From Nymphaea colorata (lineage: Eukaryota > Streptophyta > Magnoliopsida > Nymphaeales > Nymphaeaceae), in the NCBI RefSeq assembly GCF_008831285.2, contig NW_022204627.1, positions 1-28,722 of the forward strand: a stretch of DNA of 28,722 nucleotides, in the 5' to 3' direction. Below the pieces are notes generated by a model, which was not told the DNA's origin, did not search any database, and saw only the letters and a program-made list of their open reading frames with translations. This document shows, one piece after another, positions 1 to 10,916 of this stretch. The position numbers and the translations under genes are program-made. Numbering within the stretch: position 1 is the first letter of the stretch; each line of letters opens with the position of its first letter.

Positions 1-1290
1 AACAAGTTGCTTACATAAAGTCTCTAGTGACTGAAGCGTCGCTTCCCCTCCCAGACATCTCAACGGTGGACGGCATCCAAGGCAGGGAGAAAGAGTGCAT
101 CATCATTTCCTTGGTGAGGAGCAACTCCAAACAGGGCATCGGCTTCCTCAAGGACTGGCGAAGGATGAATGTAGCAGTCACAAGGGCAAGGAGAATGCTC
201 ATCCTCATCGGCAATGCATAGTGTGCCTCAGCAGACAAGCATCTCCACAGTCTGGTCCGATGGATGAAGAAAATGGCCATATCACTAGCGCTGAAGAGTT
301 TAGAGGGGACCAGAGCATCAGGTTCGGACTAGGAGCAAGTGATAAGATAGAAGCATTCGAGAAAAACAAGGAGAGAAGAAAGAGGAAAATAGGAGGGTAA
401 GCAAAGGCGAAGAAAAAGAAGAAGAAAGAAAAGAAGAAGATGAGAAGCCTGTGGAGCAACGAGGATAGTAATAGCAAAAGGCAGTTAAGGAGCACTATCG
501 CAAGGTCTTTACCCAAATAACTCGCGAAATCACCATCAACAACGTGACAGCGTTCGAAAGGAAGATGATCCACGAAACCGCAGAAGAGATGGGCCTTTGC
601 CACGAGACCAGCAACGATAAGAAGTTCATCAAGGTGTGGCGCAAGCTCACCAACGACGAAGTCGCAGAAAAGTATGCAGAAATGGAGAGACTCAAGCACG
701 AGGAAGATATCCTGTAGGCCAAAAAGAAGCAAAAGAAAAACTGCAGAAAGAGAATAGATAGGCAAAACAGCAAAGCCTGCCAATATGGGCCCAACAAGTA
801 TTCTGAAGAGATGAAGAACTAGTAGGACAGCAAGAGTCAGATTCATAAGAATAGAAGACAAAGAGGAGAAAGTTGAAGAAGTGGCCGAAGAGCAAGTGAA
901 GGAATAAGCCAAGGTGAGCAAGAAGAAGCAAAAGAACAAGCAGAAGTAGATGAAATAGGCCGAGCGCGAACTCTAGTAGGAAAACATATAGGAGATAATG
1001 AAGTAGTTCCAGGCAGATCGGCCCAAAGAGGATTAATGCTTCAAATGCAAAAAACGCATCACCTCAGTCACTGCAGTAGAGTGCAAGTTCTGCGGGGTCA
1101 ACTACTGCAGGAACCACGTGCTCGCAGAAGAACACGGCTGCTAATCTGCAGCCAGAGCGGAAGCCAGAGGCGGGAAGAAAAACTTCGACAGGCAGCTCTA
1201 GGAGGCCACTGAGCGACTCAAGCAGAAGATAAAGGAGCAGGAGGAGTCTCGCAAGCGGAAGGGAAGGAGGGCAAGTAGGCAAAAAAATGA
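1..1290 (+). CDS. IGHMBP2: IGHMBP2/SMUBP2-like superfamily 1 helicase, 3' part
   Basis: The gene enters from the left edge, so the start is missing. Residues from about base 3 to 220 read as the last motifs of a UPF1-type helicase ([10 protein letters not shown], then [11 protein letters not shown]). An acidic/basic linker is followed by an R3H single-stranded nucleic-acid binding domain (about 490-690, with [17 protein letters not shown]) and an AN1 zinc finger (about 1039-1143) that fits C-x2-C-x11-C-x2-C-x4-C-x2-H-x5-H-x-C exactly. The order helicase, R3H, AN1 is the signature of IGHMBP2/SMUBP2, a 5'-3' RNA/DNA helicase linked to translation and tRNA processing. Many in-frame TAA/TAG codons sit in Glu-rich linkers and read well as Glu. 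At least two single-base frame breaks occur (around 250-270 and 720-745), and a likely 19-nt intron lies at 822-840. TGA at 1288-1290 is the probable stop, although it needs one more shift near 1260. Confidence 0.8.
822..840 (+). other. 19-nt intron in helicase gene (candidate)
   Basis: Sequence GTAGGACAGCAAGAGTCAG, with an A six bases from the 3' end. Removing it joins KYSEEMKN to [15 protein letters not shown]. The joining codon is TA|A, a glutamate codon made by splicing. Without removal the frame reaches TGA about 60 bases later. Confidence 0.55.
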
Positions 1291-1321
1291 TGGTTTGTTC
1301 GTATTGTCTGGTAAGTTATAA

Positions 1322-2203
1322 ATGGATAAGGCAGAGTCTACCCGCCAGCCTACACCCGTCTACGATACGCTCGAAGCCGAAAGCAACAACTACAAGTACC
1401 CATCACCAGAGATAGCCTCGCACTAGGGCAACGCGTTTCCCCTTCGGTTGCTGCCAAATAAGCCATGCAGCAGTTATACAAAAACCAGCTCGATTCCATC
1501 CTCCTCGAAAAACAGCGCCAGCGAGAGCACGAGAGGCAGCGCGCCATCTCTGAGAGGAGAGAGTTCAACGAGAGAGCAGAACAGGGCAAGGAAGCCTAAC
1601 GCATGAAGGAAATTTCATACAAAAATGTAGAGCAAACAATACCTAGTATTACAACATGCTCATGAGCAACCAGAACACCAACGTGGAAGGCTACGTGAGT
1701 CCCTTCTCCAAGAGGGACGCCATGAAGGACACCCTCATCGAGCAGAACATCGAAGAGTAACGTCGCCGCTACCAGATGTCAGACATCGACGCCCGCCGCA
1801 AGGAGCAGGAGAGGAAGAACGTCTACCGAAATGAACTGCTCGACCAGATCGAGGAAAGGCGCCGCAAGGAGTACCAGGCAAGGCACAACCTGCAGAAGGA
1901 AAAACAGGAATTCCAGCAGAACTCAAAAGCACCCGAAGAGATAAGACGCTATGAAAAGGAGAAAAAGAAAGAAGAGTTTAAAAGTACAGGGAAGATCTCG
2001 ACAAGATGAGAGAGGGAAAGGAGTACAGGTCGCAATCGCAAAGCTAGGCTGGCCTGTCCAGAGGCGTAGCGTAGTACCACAACATCCTGACCAACCCGCT
2101 GCCCTACAACATCCAGAACCCCTACATCCTGAAGGAAATGGGAGTGCCGAAGAACCAGTCGTACCTCGCCATGAAGGGCAGCCAGAATCTCAAACTTTCC
2201 TGA
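1322..2203 (+). CDS. coiled-coil protein, probably cytoskeletal or ciliary
   Basis: No family is recognised by name. The protein is about 280 residues and almost entirely charged helix, with two related segments (YKNQLDSILLEKQRQREHER and YRNELLDQIEERRRKEYQ). It ends in an Asn/Pro-rich segment (ILTNPLPYNIQNPYILKE), a style common in ciliary proteins. The start ATG lies inside TATAAATGG, 31 nt after the helicase stop. TAA at 1757-1759 reads as Glu in QNIEEERRRYQ. A 20-nt intron (1627-1646) restores YKNYYNMLMSN. Frame breaks of one base are needed near 1420-1430 and near 1978. Stop is TGA at 2201. A ciliary role is inferred from composition only. Confidence 0.7.
1627..1646 (+). other. 20-nt intron
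   Basis: GTAGAGCAAACAATACCTAG. Removal keeps one open frame, joining EISYKN to YYNMLMSNQN. If retained, the frame meets TGA at about 1662. Confidence 0.8.
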
Positions 2204-2271
2204 TACATTCCCATGTTGTTCAGACCGTCTTGCATAGTATAGTAAATCATACATGAAATAAATGATGGTAA

Positions 2272-2579
2272 TCAGTAGTTTCTTGGCTTGCTGGTTAGCT
2301 GCTTGAGCAGGCTGTCCAGTTGGGGTGCAAGACTTCTGCAATCAGTTTCTGCGAGTCGATTTCTTGCCTTGAGTCCACCGACAGTTCTTCAGGGTTTCGG
2401 CAGTCCCTTAATTCTGACTTCCATCTGTATCTCAGCAGGCGGCCTCTGCGCATTGTAGAAAAACGTTTCCAGGATGTGTCTGTGCTGCTGGCTGGCAAGG
2501 GAAATCCGCCGAGTGCCTGGTAGGGCGCCTAGTGGAGCTGTATGAGTCTCTGGAGGGCTTCCTTTTCAAAGTGGCTCAT
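2272..2579 (-). CDS. small hypothetical protein
   Basis: Not recognised. ATG at 2579 opens MSHFEKEALQRLIQLHEAPYQ (TAG read as Glu), preceded by TATAATCATTAG directly upstream. A shift of one base near 2490 (a C run) leads into HRHILETFFYNAQRPPAEIQ, and a second shift at about 2398 leads into PEELSVDSRQEIDSQKLIAEV. The likely end is the TGA at 2272-2274 after a Leu/Lys-rich tail. About 100 residues, amphipathic helices, no membrane segment. The exact C-terminus is uncertain because of the frame breaks. Confidence 0.5.
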
Positions 2580-2712
2580 CTAATGATTATAATTGACTCC
2601 CAGTACAAAATAGCAATAGCAACAAAAAAGGCGGCCTTTTGGGTGCCAATCATGAATGCATGACCAAATAACGAATAAATGATGAGCTTGCTTCACTCCT
2701 TCCTCACCACCA

Positions 2713-3027
2713 TCACTTTCTCGGCAGCAGCTCGGCGTCCTCAGCAGCTAGATGCTCCTCCGCGCGTCCAATCCCCCTCTGCAGGTCCAGCAGGTCCTCC
2801 GGAGACACTCCCACGTCGACTGGCAGCAGCAGCGGCGCCATGGCTGCGATTTGGGACGAGAAGAGGCGGTGCGCGCTGAGAGCTTCGAGGTCGATGGTGG
2901 GCTTGATGACGGTGGGCCCATCGGTGGGGAGGGGAGGCGTGAGGTCGAAGGGGTGCTTGTGGAAGAGGAACCTGCCCTCCCAGGCGAGTCTGGCCCTGTT
3001 CTTCTCCTCGGCTTTGGTGTGGTGCAT
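2713..3027 (-). CDS. hypothetical 104-residue protein
   Basis: An uninterrupted frame from ATG 3027 to TGA 2713 with no TAR codons. The N-terminus is basic (MHHTKAEEKNRARLAWEGRF), followed by a Pro-rich middle (FDLTPPLPTDGPTVIKP) and a helical acidic C-terminus (SPEDLLDLQRGIGRAEEHLA). I do not recognise the family. TATATAATCATTC lies about 20 nt upstream of the ATG, as for other genes here. It follows THOC2 on the same strand with an 89-nt spacer. Confidence 0.6.
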   Translation of the reverse strand: MHHTKAEEKNRARLAWEGRFLFHKHPFDLTPPLPTDGPTVIKPTIDLEALSAHRLFSSQIAAMAPLLLPVDVGVSPEDLLDLQRGIGRAEEHLAAEDAELLPRK

Positions 3028-3116
3028 GTGTTTGGTGGGCGAATGATTATATAGGTTAAAGGGTGTGTGCTTATAGAAGGGTGCCGCGTGATATAATACT
3101 ATTCGTTAATAAAGGA

Positions 3117-6100
3117 TCACCTGCGTCCGTATTTGTCCCTGGAACGCGACCGCCGATATTTATCATAACCTCTTTCCTTCTTTTCCCGATCCTTGTGGTC
3201 CTTGTCCTTGTTCTCCCTCTCCCTCTCCTTCGATCTCTCCCTCCTCTCTTACTTTCGGTTCTCCTCGCTCTTCCGCTACCGGTTTAGCATGTAGGCGCCC
3301 TTCTTGCCCTACCGGTCCTTGTTGCCCTAACGCGGGTCCTTATCCTTTGGGTCTCTCGGCTGGAAGTCCCTCTATCGCTTGTAGTTGTCCTTCCAACGGT
3401 CGTCCTTCTTTCTCTAGGGCGTTGGACTGAGGTTCTACCGCCTTTCGGGACGCTACTTCTCCTTTGAGAGGCTGGGAGAGTGTTTGGAATGCTGGAATTG
3501 CTTTGGAAGCTAGCTAACTTCCCTCCTTTATGGTTTGTCCGCCTACCTCTTTTACGACTTATCCCTCTCCCGCCTTTATGGTTATCCTTTTAAACTCTCT
3601 CTCTTTCCTGCCTATCCCTTTCCTGCCTATCCCTTTCCTGCCTATCCCTTTCCTGCTATCCCTTTCCTGCTCTCCTTTTCCAGTCTCTCCCTTTCCTGTC
3701 TCTCCGCCCTTTCCACTTTATCCGGTCTTTATGTTTTCTCCTTTTAAATTTTCTCTTATTTATTGATTTTTGTGTTCATTTAGTTGGTTGGTTCGATTGT
3801 TGCTGAGGAGTTTGGCCTTTAAGATCTCAAGGGTATTGGCACGACTGTCAGCTTAGACTCTTGCTATCTAGGTTCTGGCATAATACGCTTTATTACTTGC
3901 TGCATGAGTTGACTCACTGACACTTGGCACCACCGAAGGACCAATCTGAACTCCAGGAACAACCGAAACCTGCCCAGCTAACTGTGGCGAAACCACCTGC
4001 TGAAGTGCAACAGTAGGAATTGGGTTAGAAGCAAGTGGTACAGGAGGAGTGGGAGGAGAGGGTTTTGGCTTACTGCCAGTGCGGTCTGCCTCAGCATTTC
4101 CTCTCTCAGTTATTTTACGGTTTTGGGAGGATTGGTGAAAGTAGGCTTGGGTCAGCCTTCTAGTCAGTGAACCTGCTGCCCTCAACTGGCGCCGATCCAC
4201 CCGTCGCATTTTTCACTTCGGGTCGTCGGCCCATCTCATTTTTGCTTACCTCCTCCGGCTTCTTCTCAATCGGTCGCTAGGTGAAGCGAGATTTGGGCCT
4301 CTACTGCTGTTTCTCCTCAGCGGGCCGCTCAGCCGGCTTCTCCTCAGGCTTTGCCTCTTGTCTTTGCTTAGGCTATGGACTTTGGCTTCGATTTCCTTCT
4401 TGCTGCCGTTGTTAGCAGGCACTGGGGGGTTGTTAGGGGCGTTGTTGGTGGGAATGGGAACGGGAGGAGTGGTGGCAGGAGTAATTTTGACGAGCGTTGG
4501 TTCCTTGAGGGGCGCAGGCTTGTTCTCCTCTGTCTTCTGCGCGTTCTTCTTGTCCTCCATGCGTTCTGGTCGGTCGGGGAGTTCGTTCTTCTTGGCGGTG
4601 AGGATGGCAATTTGCCTGTCCAGACTGGTGCGCATGTCGACGGTGGGGAAGAGCTCCTTGAGTTCGTTCATGTGCTGGGCCAGTTCGTCGGCCTGCTCCT
4701 TGTAGCTGGGAATGGAGTCCACTTTTTCGAGGATGTAGAGGCAGTTCTTGATGAGGTAGGGCTCTTCCTTGACTCCGCGCAGCGTGTTTCCCACCCTTTC
4801 GAACAACTTGATAAGGTAGTCCTTCAGTTTGGGGTAATTGTCCTTTCCAGAGGCCTCCTCCACGCCCAGGAATCGGCTGAGGTCCTAAATATGCTAATCT
4901 CTACCTGTTTCAGCTTGGCGGAGTCGTTCCAGTTGTTGAAGATGGCGAGTATTTCTGCAAGATAGACGGAGATGCAGTTGGATGCTTCCCTGTGGGTGGT
5001 GAAGGGGAGGTAGCCCATCACGTACTCGATGATGTAGGTGAGCAGCCGGATGCTCTTGGTGACTGCCATCCTGTTGGCCTTTATCATCTCGATGGTGAAC
5101 TTCACGCAGTAGAGCGCCTCAGTCCGGTCCAGCATCATCCGCGGAAGCAGACAGTCTGTATAGTGAGCGGGCTTACCTGCACGAATTGCTCTGCGAAGAT
5201 GAAGAGACTCTCCCTGCCCTTGTCGACAGAACCGTGGAGGATGTCCACTTCCAGCTTCTTCAAGTTCTATGCACTCAACGTATCGTTGTATTTCTTCTTC
5301 TGCGCCTCCTCCTCCTTCGACAGCTTCTCCAGCAGGGTCCGCATGCGCTACATTTCCTTCTCGTTGGCCCTGTCTCCTCGTTTGTTCGGCTAAAGCTTCT
5401 TCTAAATCTTTAGATTTCTACCTTGAGGTCGTCGAGCTTTTCGGCGTAGCTCTTGGCGGGGAAGTAGATGGAGTCGAGAGTGAGGAACCAGAAGGCGGTG
5501 AAGAAGGAAATGGGAATATACTATAGCACTTTTTCCTTATAGCTGGACAGCAGTTGCGTCCATTTTTCGCTGAGCGTGCGTGAGGTCTTGACCAAGTACC
5601 TATCGTCGCTGAGACACTGCCTGTAGGCCGTTGCGAAATCGGTGGTCAGCTGCGTCCACTCTTCGCTGCTCATGATGGCGATGTGCTTCACTCCTGGCCT
5701 CACCACTTCGCAGGTAATCTCCAGCGGGATCTTGTACTCGCTTAGCAAGACCCTAATGGGATCCGCTGGGAGCAGCTGCGCGTAATGGCTGTAGTCCTGC
5801 GCCTGGTAGAGCAGAACGCGGACCACCTGCACGATGAGCAAGCTGTACTCGTCGAAAATCTCGCCGACGATCTTGATGTCGTCGATGAAGCACTTGGTGA
5901 ACAGCTCTGCCCTCTTCTGCGCCAGCAGCACCAGCAAGTTGAAGGCCAGCGAGTAGCCGTCCTGGTGCACTGCGTTCTTCTCCCAGAAGAACTTCTGCAG
6001 GAACACCTTGCTCTTCTTGGCCGCCCGCACCTCGAAGTCAGCTCCAGTATCTCCGCCTGCAGACGCGGACCAGCGGCGATCGCATCGTACTTGGTCTTGT

Positions 6101-8198
6101 TGACCTCGGAGATCATGACAGACCCGTGCATCTTGTTGAGCAGCTCGTGGAGCAGCTTGAGCAGGTCGCCCGGCAGTTCATCGTCCTCGAGATCCGAGGA
6201 GAGCGTGCCTGATGTCTTCATGATGACGTAGTCGAAGACCGGTTGGATGTCGGTTTCCAGATACTTCCTGAAGAAGTTGGAAATGAAGGTGGTGATGTTC
6301 TTGAACCAGGGCAGGCACTCGTGAGTCTTGGCGTTGACTGGGGGCTCCTTGCTCTCGTTCAGCGTGTAGAGCATGACGAAGATGGCCATGTCGAGCGTGA
6401 GGGGCGAGCAGTTGCAGATGACTGCCACGATTTCGGGGACGACGGCCTCGTAGTCCTCCATGACGATCCTGCGGACGATCCAGTAGAAGACGGGAGGGCC
6501 TGGTTGTGGGTGAGCTTGCTGATCTTGCGGATGAAGAGCTTCTTGTTCTCCTTGGAGAGGTTGTTGACGATGATGTTCTGGCGCCGCTTGATGGACTCGA
6601 AGATGCGCGCCACGATGGGGCACTCGCTCATGCCCCCGCTGTAGATCCGCAGGTAGCACGCGTAGCGGAACTTGTAGTCGAAACAGTCCAGCAGCTAGAA
6701 GAGCTACAGCGCCATCGCCGCGTTGTTCTCCACCACGCAACTCCCAGGATCAGCTAACGCTCGATTATCCCACTCACTGCCTCGCCTCGCCCCTACCTCG
6801 CCTACCGCTTCAGCAAACGGCACAGCTTTATGAAGAGTCTCGAACGCAAGCCCACGTACTTGCCCACGTAGCTGAGCAGGTTCTACAGTGTCCTCAAGCC
6901 AGCAGGATCTAAGGTGCTTATGCGGGGGTGCTCCTTGGCAGAAAGGCTGGGGGACGCGGGAGTGGCTTGGGTGCGGAAGAAGCGGTGGTAGCTGATCGTC
7001 TGGAAGAGAGGCTCTATCGCCCACTCCACCAGGTCGAGCAGGTTCCTCAAAGCGGCTGGTAAAGAAGCAGATCCAGCTTGTCCTTGAAGGGCGTCCAAGC
7101 AGCTTCGAAGTCCTTCCAATCGTTGAGCCTCACCATCTCGCCAGCATCGCCAGCTTGGTCGAGTGCAGCAGCTGTCCTTCGAACCTCAGATTTTCCTCTG
7201 CTGCCAGCTTGGCCTTGGCGGTTTCGTCGAGCTCCTCCATGCTGAGGGTGAAGCACTCCTTGACCTTCTGCAGCGCCAGATCCACCCTGTGCGCATTGAT
7301 CTTCCTGATGGCGTGGTCGCCCGGCTAGAGGTAGGGCAGCAGGTCCTGGTAGTCCAGCGCATCCCTCTTCACGAGTTCAGCGCAGAGCGAGACGAGGTGG
7401 GGACTGACCACCTGCTCGGCCGCCTCGCCCTCGCCGTCCATGCCCTACAGCGGACCAGCATATGTCGTCTTCTCGAAAAGAGAGCCTAAATGGGTTTCCC
7501 CCTGCAGAGCCTAAGCTTGTTGCCGAGGACGGAGGCAATGGACTCCCTCCTGAAATTGTCCAGCAGACGCAGGTAGTTGGTAGTAGTGTGGTTGTGGACG
7601 CGAGCTTCAACGACGAGATCCAGGACGCGATCGGGATCGAGGTCGAAGTTGCCGACCAGGTCGAGCATGCGCTGCCAGGTGAGGGCGATGTCGTGGGAGT
7701 CGCGCAGGTTGAGCAGCAGCAGCGCCATCTTGGCGTATCCCTCGTTGTTCTCGCGCAGCAGGGAGTGCTTGCTCTGCTCGTAGTTGATCTTCGTGTAGAC
7801 GCGGTTGGTGCGGCGCTGGTTGGCGACCGCCTCCACCAGTCCCGCCCCCAGGATCACCCACTCCGGCAGGTCGGTCAGCAGCACTCCGCGCTCGACGATG
7901 CTGCGCGCCTGCAGCGCCCCCACCAGCGCGGTCAGCCGCTTCCCCTCCTCGCTCTCGGCCGAGACCTGCAGCGAGACGCCCCACAGCGCGGACATCAGGG
8001 CGGCAGCGTCGAGTACTCGGTGGCTGCAGCTTCGCCCAGATAGTTGAGGACTGCATCTGAGTTGGCGGCGAGGTGTGCGACCAGCAGCATGGAATAGAAG
8101 GAGGCCTTCTGTTTGGGTGTGCTCTGAGCGGTGAATGCTTCGGCGAATGTGCGGCTGCGGAAGTAGGTTTGCGATTCAGCCTGCAGATATTTGAGCAT
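3117..8198 (-). CDS. THOC2: THO complex subunit 2 (THOC2/THO2)
   Basis: THOC2 is the large scaffold of the THO/TREX complex, which couples transcription to mRNA export in the nucleus. Similarity runs through the body: DLDPDRVLDLVVEA (about 7600), LLPYLEPGDHAI (about 7340), RYACYLRIYSGG and RQNIIVNNLSKENKK (6560-6660), CSPLTLDMAIFVMLYTL (about 6380), and near the C-terminus CLLPRMMLDRTEALYCVKF (about 5120) followed by LKDYLIKLFERVGN (about 4810). ATG 8198 follows TATAATTCGC. Introns lie at 4885-4904, 5156-5176 and 5402-5421. The last 370 or so residues are low complexity (Pro/Val/Gln, then Arg/Glu/Asp/Lys) and end near TGA 3117, as in animal THOC2 tails. This tail crosses several frame breaks and could in principle be a separate gene. 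Length is about 1650 residues, close to the human protein. Confidence 0.85.
3611..3670 (-). repeat. 15-bp tandem repeat in THOC2 tail
   Basis: On the plus strand CCTATCCCTTTCCTG repeats three to four times (one unit lacks a base). On the coding strand it encodes ERDRQ units, continuing a charged tail. The short unit causes a frame break unless one G is restored. Confidence 0.8.
4885..4904 (-). other. 20-nt intron in THOC2
   Basis: Coding strand GTAGAGATTAGCATATTTAG. Removal joins NWNDSAKLKQ to DLSRFLGVEEASGK in frame; both sides match the THOC2 C-terminal region. Confidence 0.9.
5156..5176 (-). other. 21-nt intron in THOC2 (candidate)
   Basis: Coding strand GTAAGCCCGCTCACTATACA plus G, between IFAEQFVQ and CLLPRMMLDRTEA. 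The A at -6 is kept. The length may be inflated by one base or the junction may hold an indel, because the flanking frames do not join perfectly. Confidence 0.55.
5402..5421 (-). other. 20-nt intron in THOC2
   Basis: Coding strand GTAGAAATCTAAAGATTTAG. Removal gives KLDDLKKKLEPNKRGDRANE, equivalent to the charged linker that follows the YEREVNKLK region of animal THOC2. Confidence 0.85.
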
Positions 8199-8487
8199 AT
8201 GCGAATTATAGTGCAAATACACACGCAACACTTTAAAAACACCCGATGCAACCACTTATCAACACCCCACGCCCACTTCTATAGGCATGTCAACCAATAG
8301 AAATAGGGACGACACATCCAAGAAAGAGAGCAGGGCAAACTGTGTGGAGATATATGCATGGAGGGTGGAGATGGCATCATGGATGATTAGTATATATGTT
8401 GTGTTGTGTTGTGTTATTTTATGCTATGTATGTGTATGAATGCAAGGCGAAAATGCCACTGCCAGAAGCTGAGCCATATCACGCGGT
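8199..8487. other. spacer between THOC2 start and FAM135-like stop
   Basis: About 290 nt without a convincing gene. It holds the THOC2 TATAAT box, a short CACCCCACGCCCAC segment (8262-8276) and a (GTGTT)3 microsatellite at about 8399-8414, then the 3' flank of the next minus-strand gene. Confidence 0.6.
8205..8210 (-). promoter_or_regulatory. TATAAT box upstream of THOC2
   Basis: TATAAT starts about 12 nt before the ATG at 8198. The same arrangement recurs before many genes here, at 10924-10930, 16967-16972, 12077-12085, 21157-21164 and 17834-17842. Confidence 0.45.
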
Positions 8488-10916
8488 TCACGCGAAGAAT
8501 TTATCGAAGACAGTGGTGAACATCTTGATGAACTTCTGGTCGGAAAGGTACTTCACGTGGGCCGTCCTCCCCACCAGCGAGTCGAAGTTACTACATAGCG
8601 CAACCACTACTTGGAATCGATGTTGAAGACCACGTTCATGCGCGAAATCTACAAGCAGCGCGCCTAGCCCAGCAAGTTGTCCACCATCTACCGTATCACG
8701 CTCCCTCTAAATCAGCAAATCTGTACGTGACGCCTTCAATGCGGGTAAGCAGGAGACCGTTTTTCTCGATCCGAGCCGACTCGTAGGGGACGTATTCGTC
8801 CTGACTGGAACTGATCAACGCCAGCTGTCTGAAACCGTCCAGACTGCGGTTCTCGGTCAGCCTGTAGAGGAAGCATCTTCGGGGGTCTTCAGAGTCGCGC
8901 ATGCAAAGCTGGTCCAAGCTCTACGATTTCTGGATTGTGTTGAGCAGCCACAGGCCAGCCTGAACCAAGGCTGACGGCTCGTATAGGTAGCCTAAGTGGG
9001 GACTGCTGAAGGAGAGTAGGCCCACAGGTATTGGTCGATGTTGCGAATGTAGGTGAGGGCGGATCGGATGATGATGCCTCCCATGGAATGGCCAACGAAG
9101 CTGACCCTGGTGCCTGGGCCAAACTCCACGTTCTTGAAGAAGTTGTTAAGCTACACTGCCAGCCTCTTCCCCAAGTTCTATATCGACTCCTCCGTGCGTC
9201 CCTCGTTGGCGGAACTGATGAACACTCTGCACCGGTACTTGACTTCCAGACAGGTCTTGAAGAGCACGAAATCCTGCCGGGAAGCTTGGTAACCGTGCAC
9301 GAAATCACTATGTGCTCTCCTCCCTTCCCCACGCCCATGTTCACCCCATCCCCATCCGCCCGATGCACTCCGGAATCATCTTCTACGAGTGCCCGTGGAA
9401 CTAAAGCACCGAGCGCGATTGCATGAGCTCGTGGTGCGACTTGGAGGGCAGGAATGAAGCCTGGGACGAAAAGGAGGGGAGAAGGACGGCTGGGAGACGG
9501 TGGAGGAGGCCAGTTCGAAGGAAGGCTTGCGGGAGGGATGCTGGGTGAGGGTGCGGCGCAGGTGCTGCACCGGACACACTTCCTCGAATATCTTGATGGT
9601 CTTGCCCTCCAGCTCGAAGAAGTCCTTGTTTTCGATGGGGAAGGCCTCCCGCCACAGTTCCTCATCTTTCTGCTTGGCCTTGTCCATCTCAGCCTGCTTG
9701 AGCAGCTCCTTTCCGCTGTCCTCGTAGCGACTGAAAGTCCAGTCGAACCGTGGCTCCACCAAATGGCTGAACACTGGATTTGAGTCTTTCCCTTACGTTT
9801 GCGTCGTAGGCGGCGCGGAAATGTTCAGTAAGTTGCTCTATGCGTTCGGCGAGGAACACAACGTATTCGTTCCACTTTTGGTAGATCAGTCCCTTCAGGC
9901 CATTGAAGTCACAGGTAATTTCGTCGCCACCTTTCCCTGAGTTCCTCCCGCCCCACAGGTGCTCCCGACTGCGCGATCGGCCCAGTCCGCCCCTGTTCTG
10001 TCCCTCGGCTGCAATCAATCCCAGCAGCCGATGTTGGGGCCCACCTTTATGAAACCGTATTGGCAGGAATGTTGAGCAACCGCAACAAGTCGGAATGCCT
10101 CTCCTGGATGTGGAAAAGCTCTCCCTAAGGCTGCTCCTGTAGTAGTCGTAAAATTCCCGCAGGGCCTCCCTACTGACTTGATAATCCGCTTTTTACGTCC
10201 TTGGGTGGCCGCCTGCAGGTAGTGCGAGAAGGTGGGATACTCTCCCGGTTTGCCAGTACCCTCGAAGCGGTACTCGAGGATGGTGGACTGGTAGAGTCCG
10301 GAGACGGTGAAGCCTCCGAACTCGTCGAAGATGACGGGGAGGAAGGTGCAGATGTTGCTGATGCGGTGGACGGTGCCCTCGTAGGTGCCTGCCTCCACGA
10401 ATTGCTTCCTAGACGCTTCCATACCTATCTCACACAATCCGTACCTCCTGGCCTTCCGCAGCGAACAGCAGTTCCACCCTGATCCCAAAACGGACGCTTT
10501 CGATCTCCTCCGTGTTGAGGTACGCCCTGAAGTAGCAGCACTCCTCGATGCGGTGGTTCTGCGATTGGTATTTGGACTCGAATATGCGCGAGTAGTAGCA
10601 CTACTGGTCGTGGTCGATCAGCGACGGCTCCATCGGCGGACTCTCCACCTTCAGGCTCTGGCTGTGACGCCCGCGCTACGCCTGCTGCTACTTGGGACTT
10701 AGTCAAGCAAGAGATACTGTTTGTATATGTTGTAAGGCGTGCAGTACTTGGCCTGCGTGGGGAGCTGAGCTGTGAGAGCGGTACGTTTTTGGGTTCTGGA
10801 TGCGCGTTGGTTCTGAGGAGGGAGAGGCGGAAGCGGAGCCTGCCCTGCTTGCGGAAGGAAGTGATCCTGAGGGCGTTGAGGGCGATAACGATGTCGACGT
10901 TGGCCTTGTAGCTCAT
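8488..10916 (-). CDS. FAM135-like protein with DUF676 serine-lipase domain
   Basis: The N-terminus (MSYKANVDIVIALNALR) and the segment HRIEECCYFRAYLNTEEIES match the FAM135 N-terminal domain in style. The C-terminal half is an alpha/beta hydrolase of the DUF676 type: HLVVLVHGYQAS (about 9430), the nucleophile elbow VSFVGHSMGGIIIRSALT (about 9090), SSPHLGYLYEPSALVQAGLW, then DSEDPRRCFLYRLTE, the acid region SSSQDEYVPYESARIE (about 8790) and the histidine region LVGRTAHVKYL (about 8540). Ser, Asp and His of a triad are all present. TAG at 8688 reads Glu in REMVDNLL, where FAM135 also has Glu. A 20-nt intron lies at 8707-8726. Several single-base frame breaks occur through 8560-10780. Start ATG 10916 follows TATAATTTAGAA; stop is TGA at 8488. 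A lipase role is inferred from the fold; the substrate is unknown. Confidence 0.8.
8707..8726 (-). other. 20-nt intron in FAM135-like gene
   Basis: Coding strand GTACAGATTTGCTGATTTAG. Removal gives RIEGVTGSVIREMVDNLLGEA in one frame; retention ends at TGA right after the intron. Confidence 0.85.

Noticed and set aside
205-939. Long minus-strand frame opposite the helicase gene, rich in Leu/Phe/Ser
   Set aside because: It is the antisense shadow of a Lys/Glu/Arg-rich coding region; the plus strand carries R3H and AN1 motifs.
3530-3766. Plus-strand frame with FLPIPFLPIPF repeats as a membrane or secreted repeat protein
   Set aside because: It is the reverse of the ERDRQ-coding repeat in the THOC2 tail.
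4375-4965. Long plus-strand frame opposite THOC2
   Set aside because: The minus strand matches the THOC2 C-terminal region; the plus frame has no family features.
8399-8414. (GTGTT)n as an internal telomere remnant
   Set aside because: The unit differs from GGGGTT and is only about three copies; a simple microsatellite is enough.
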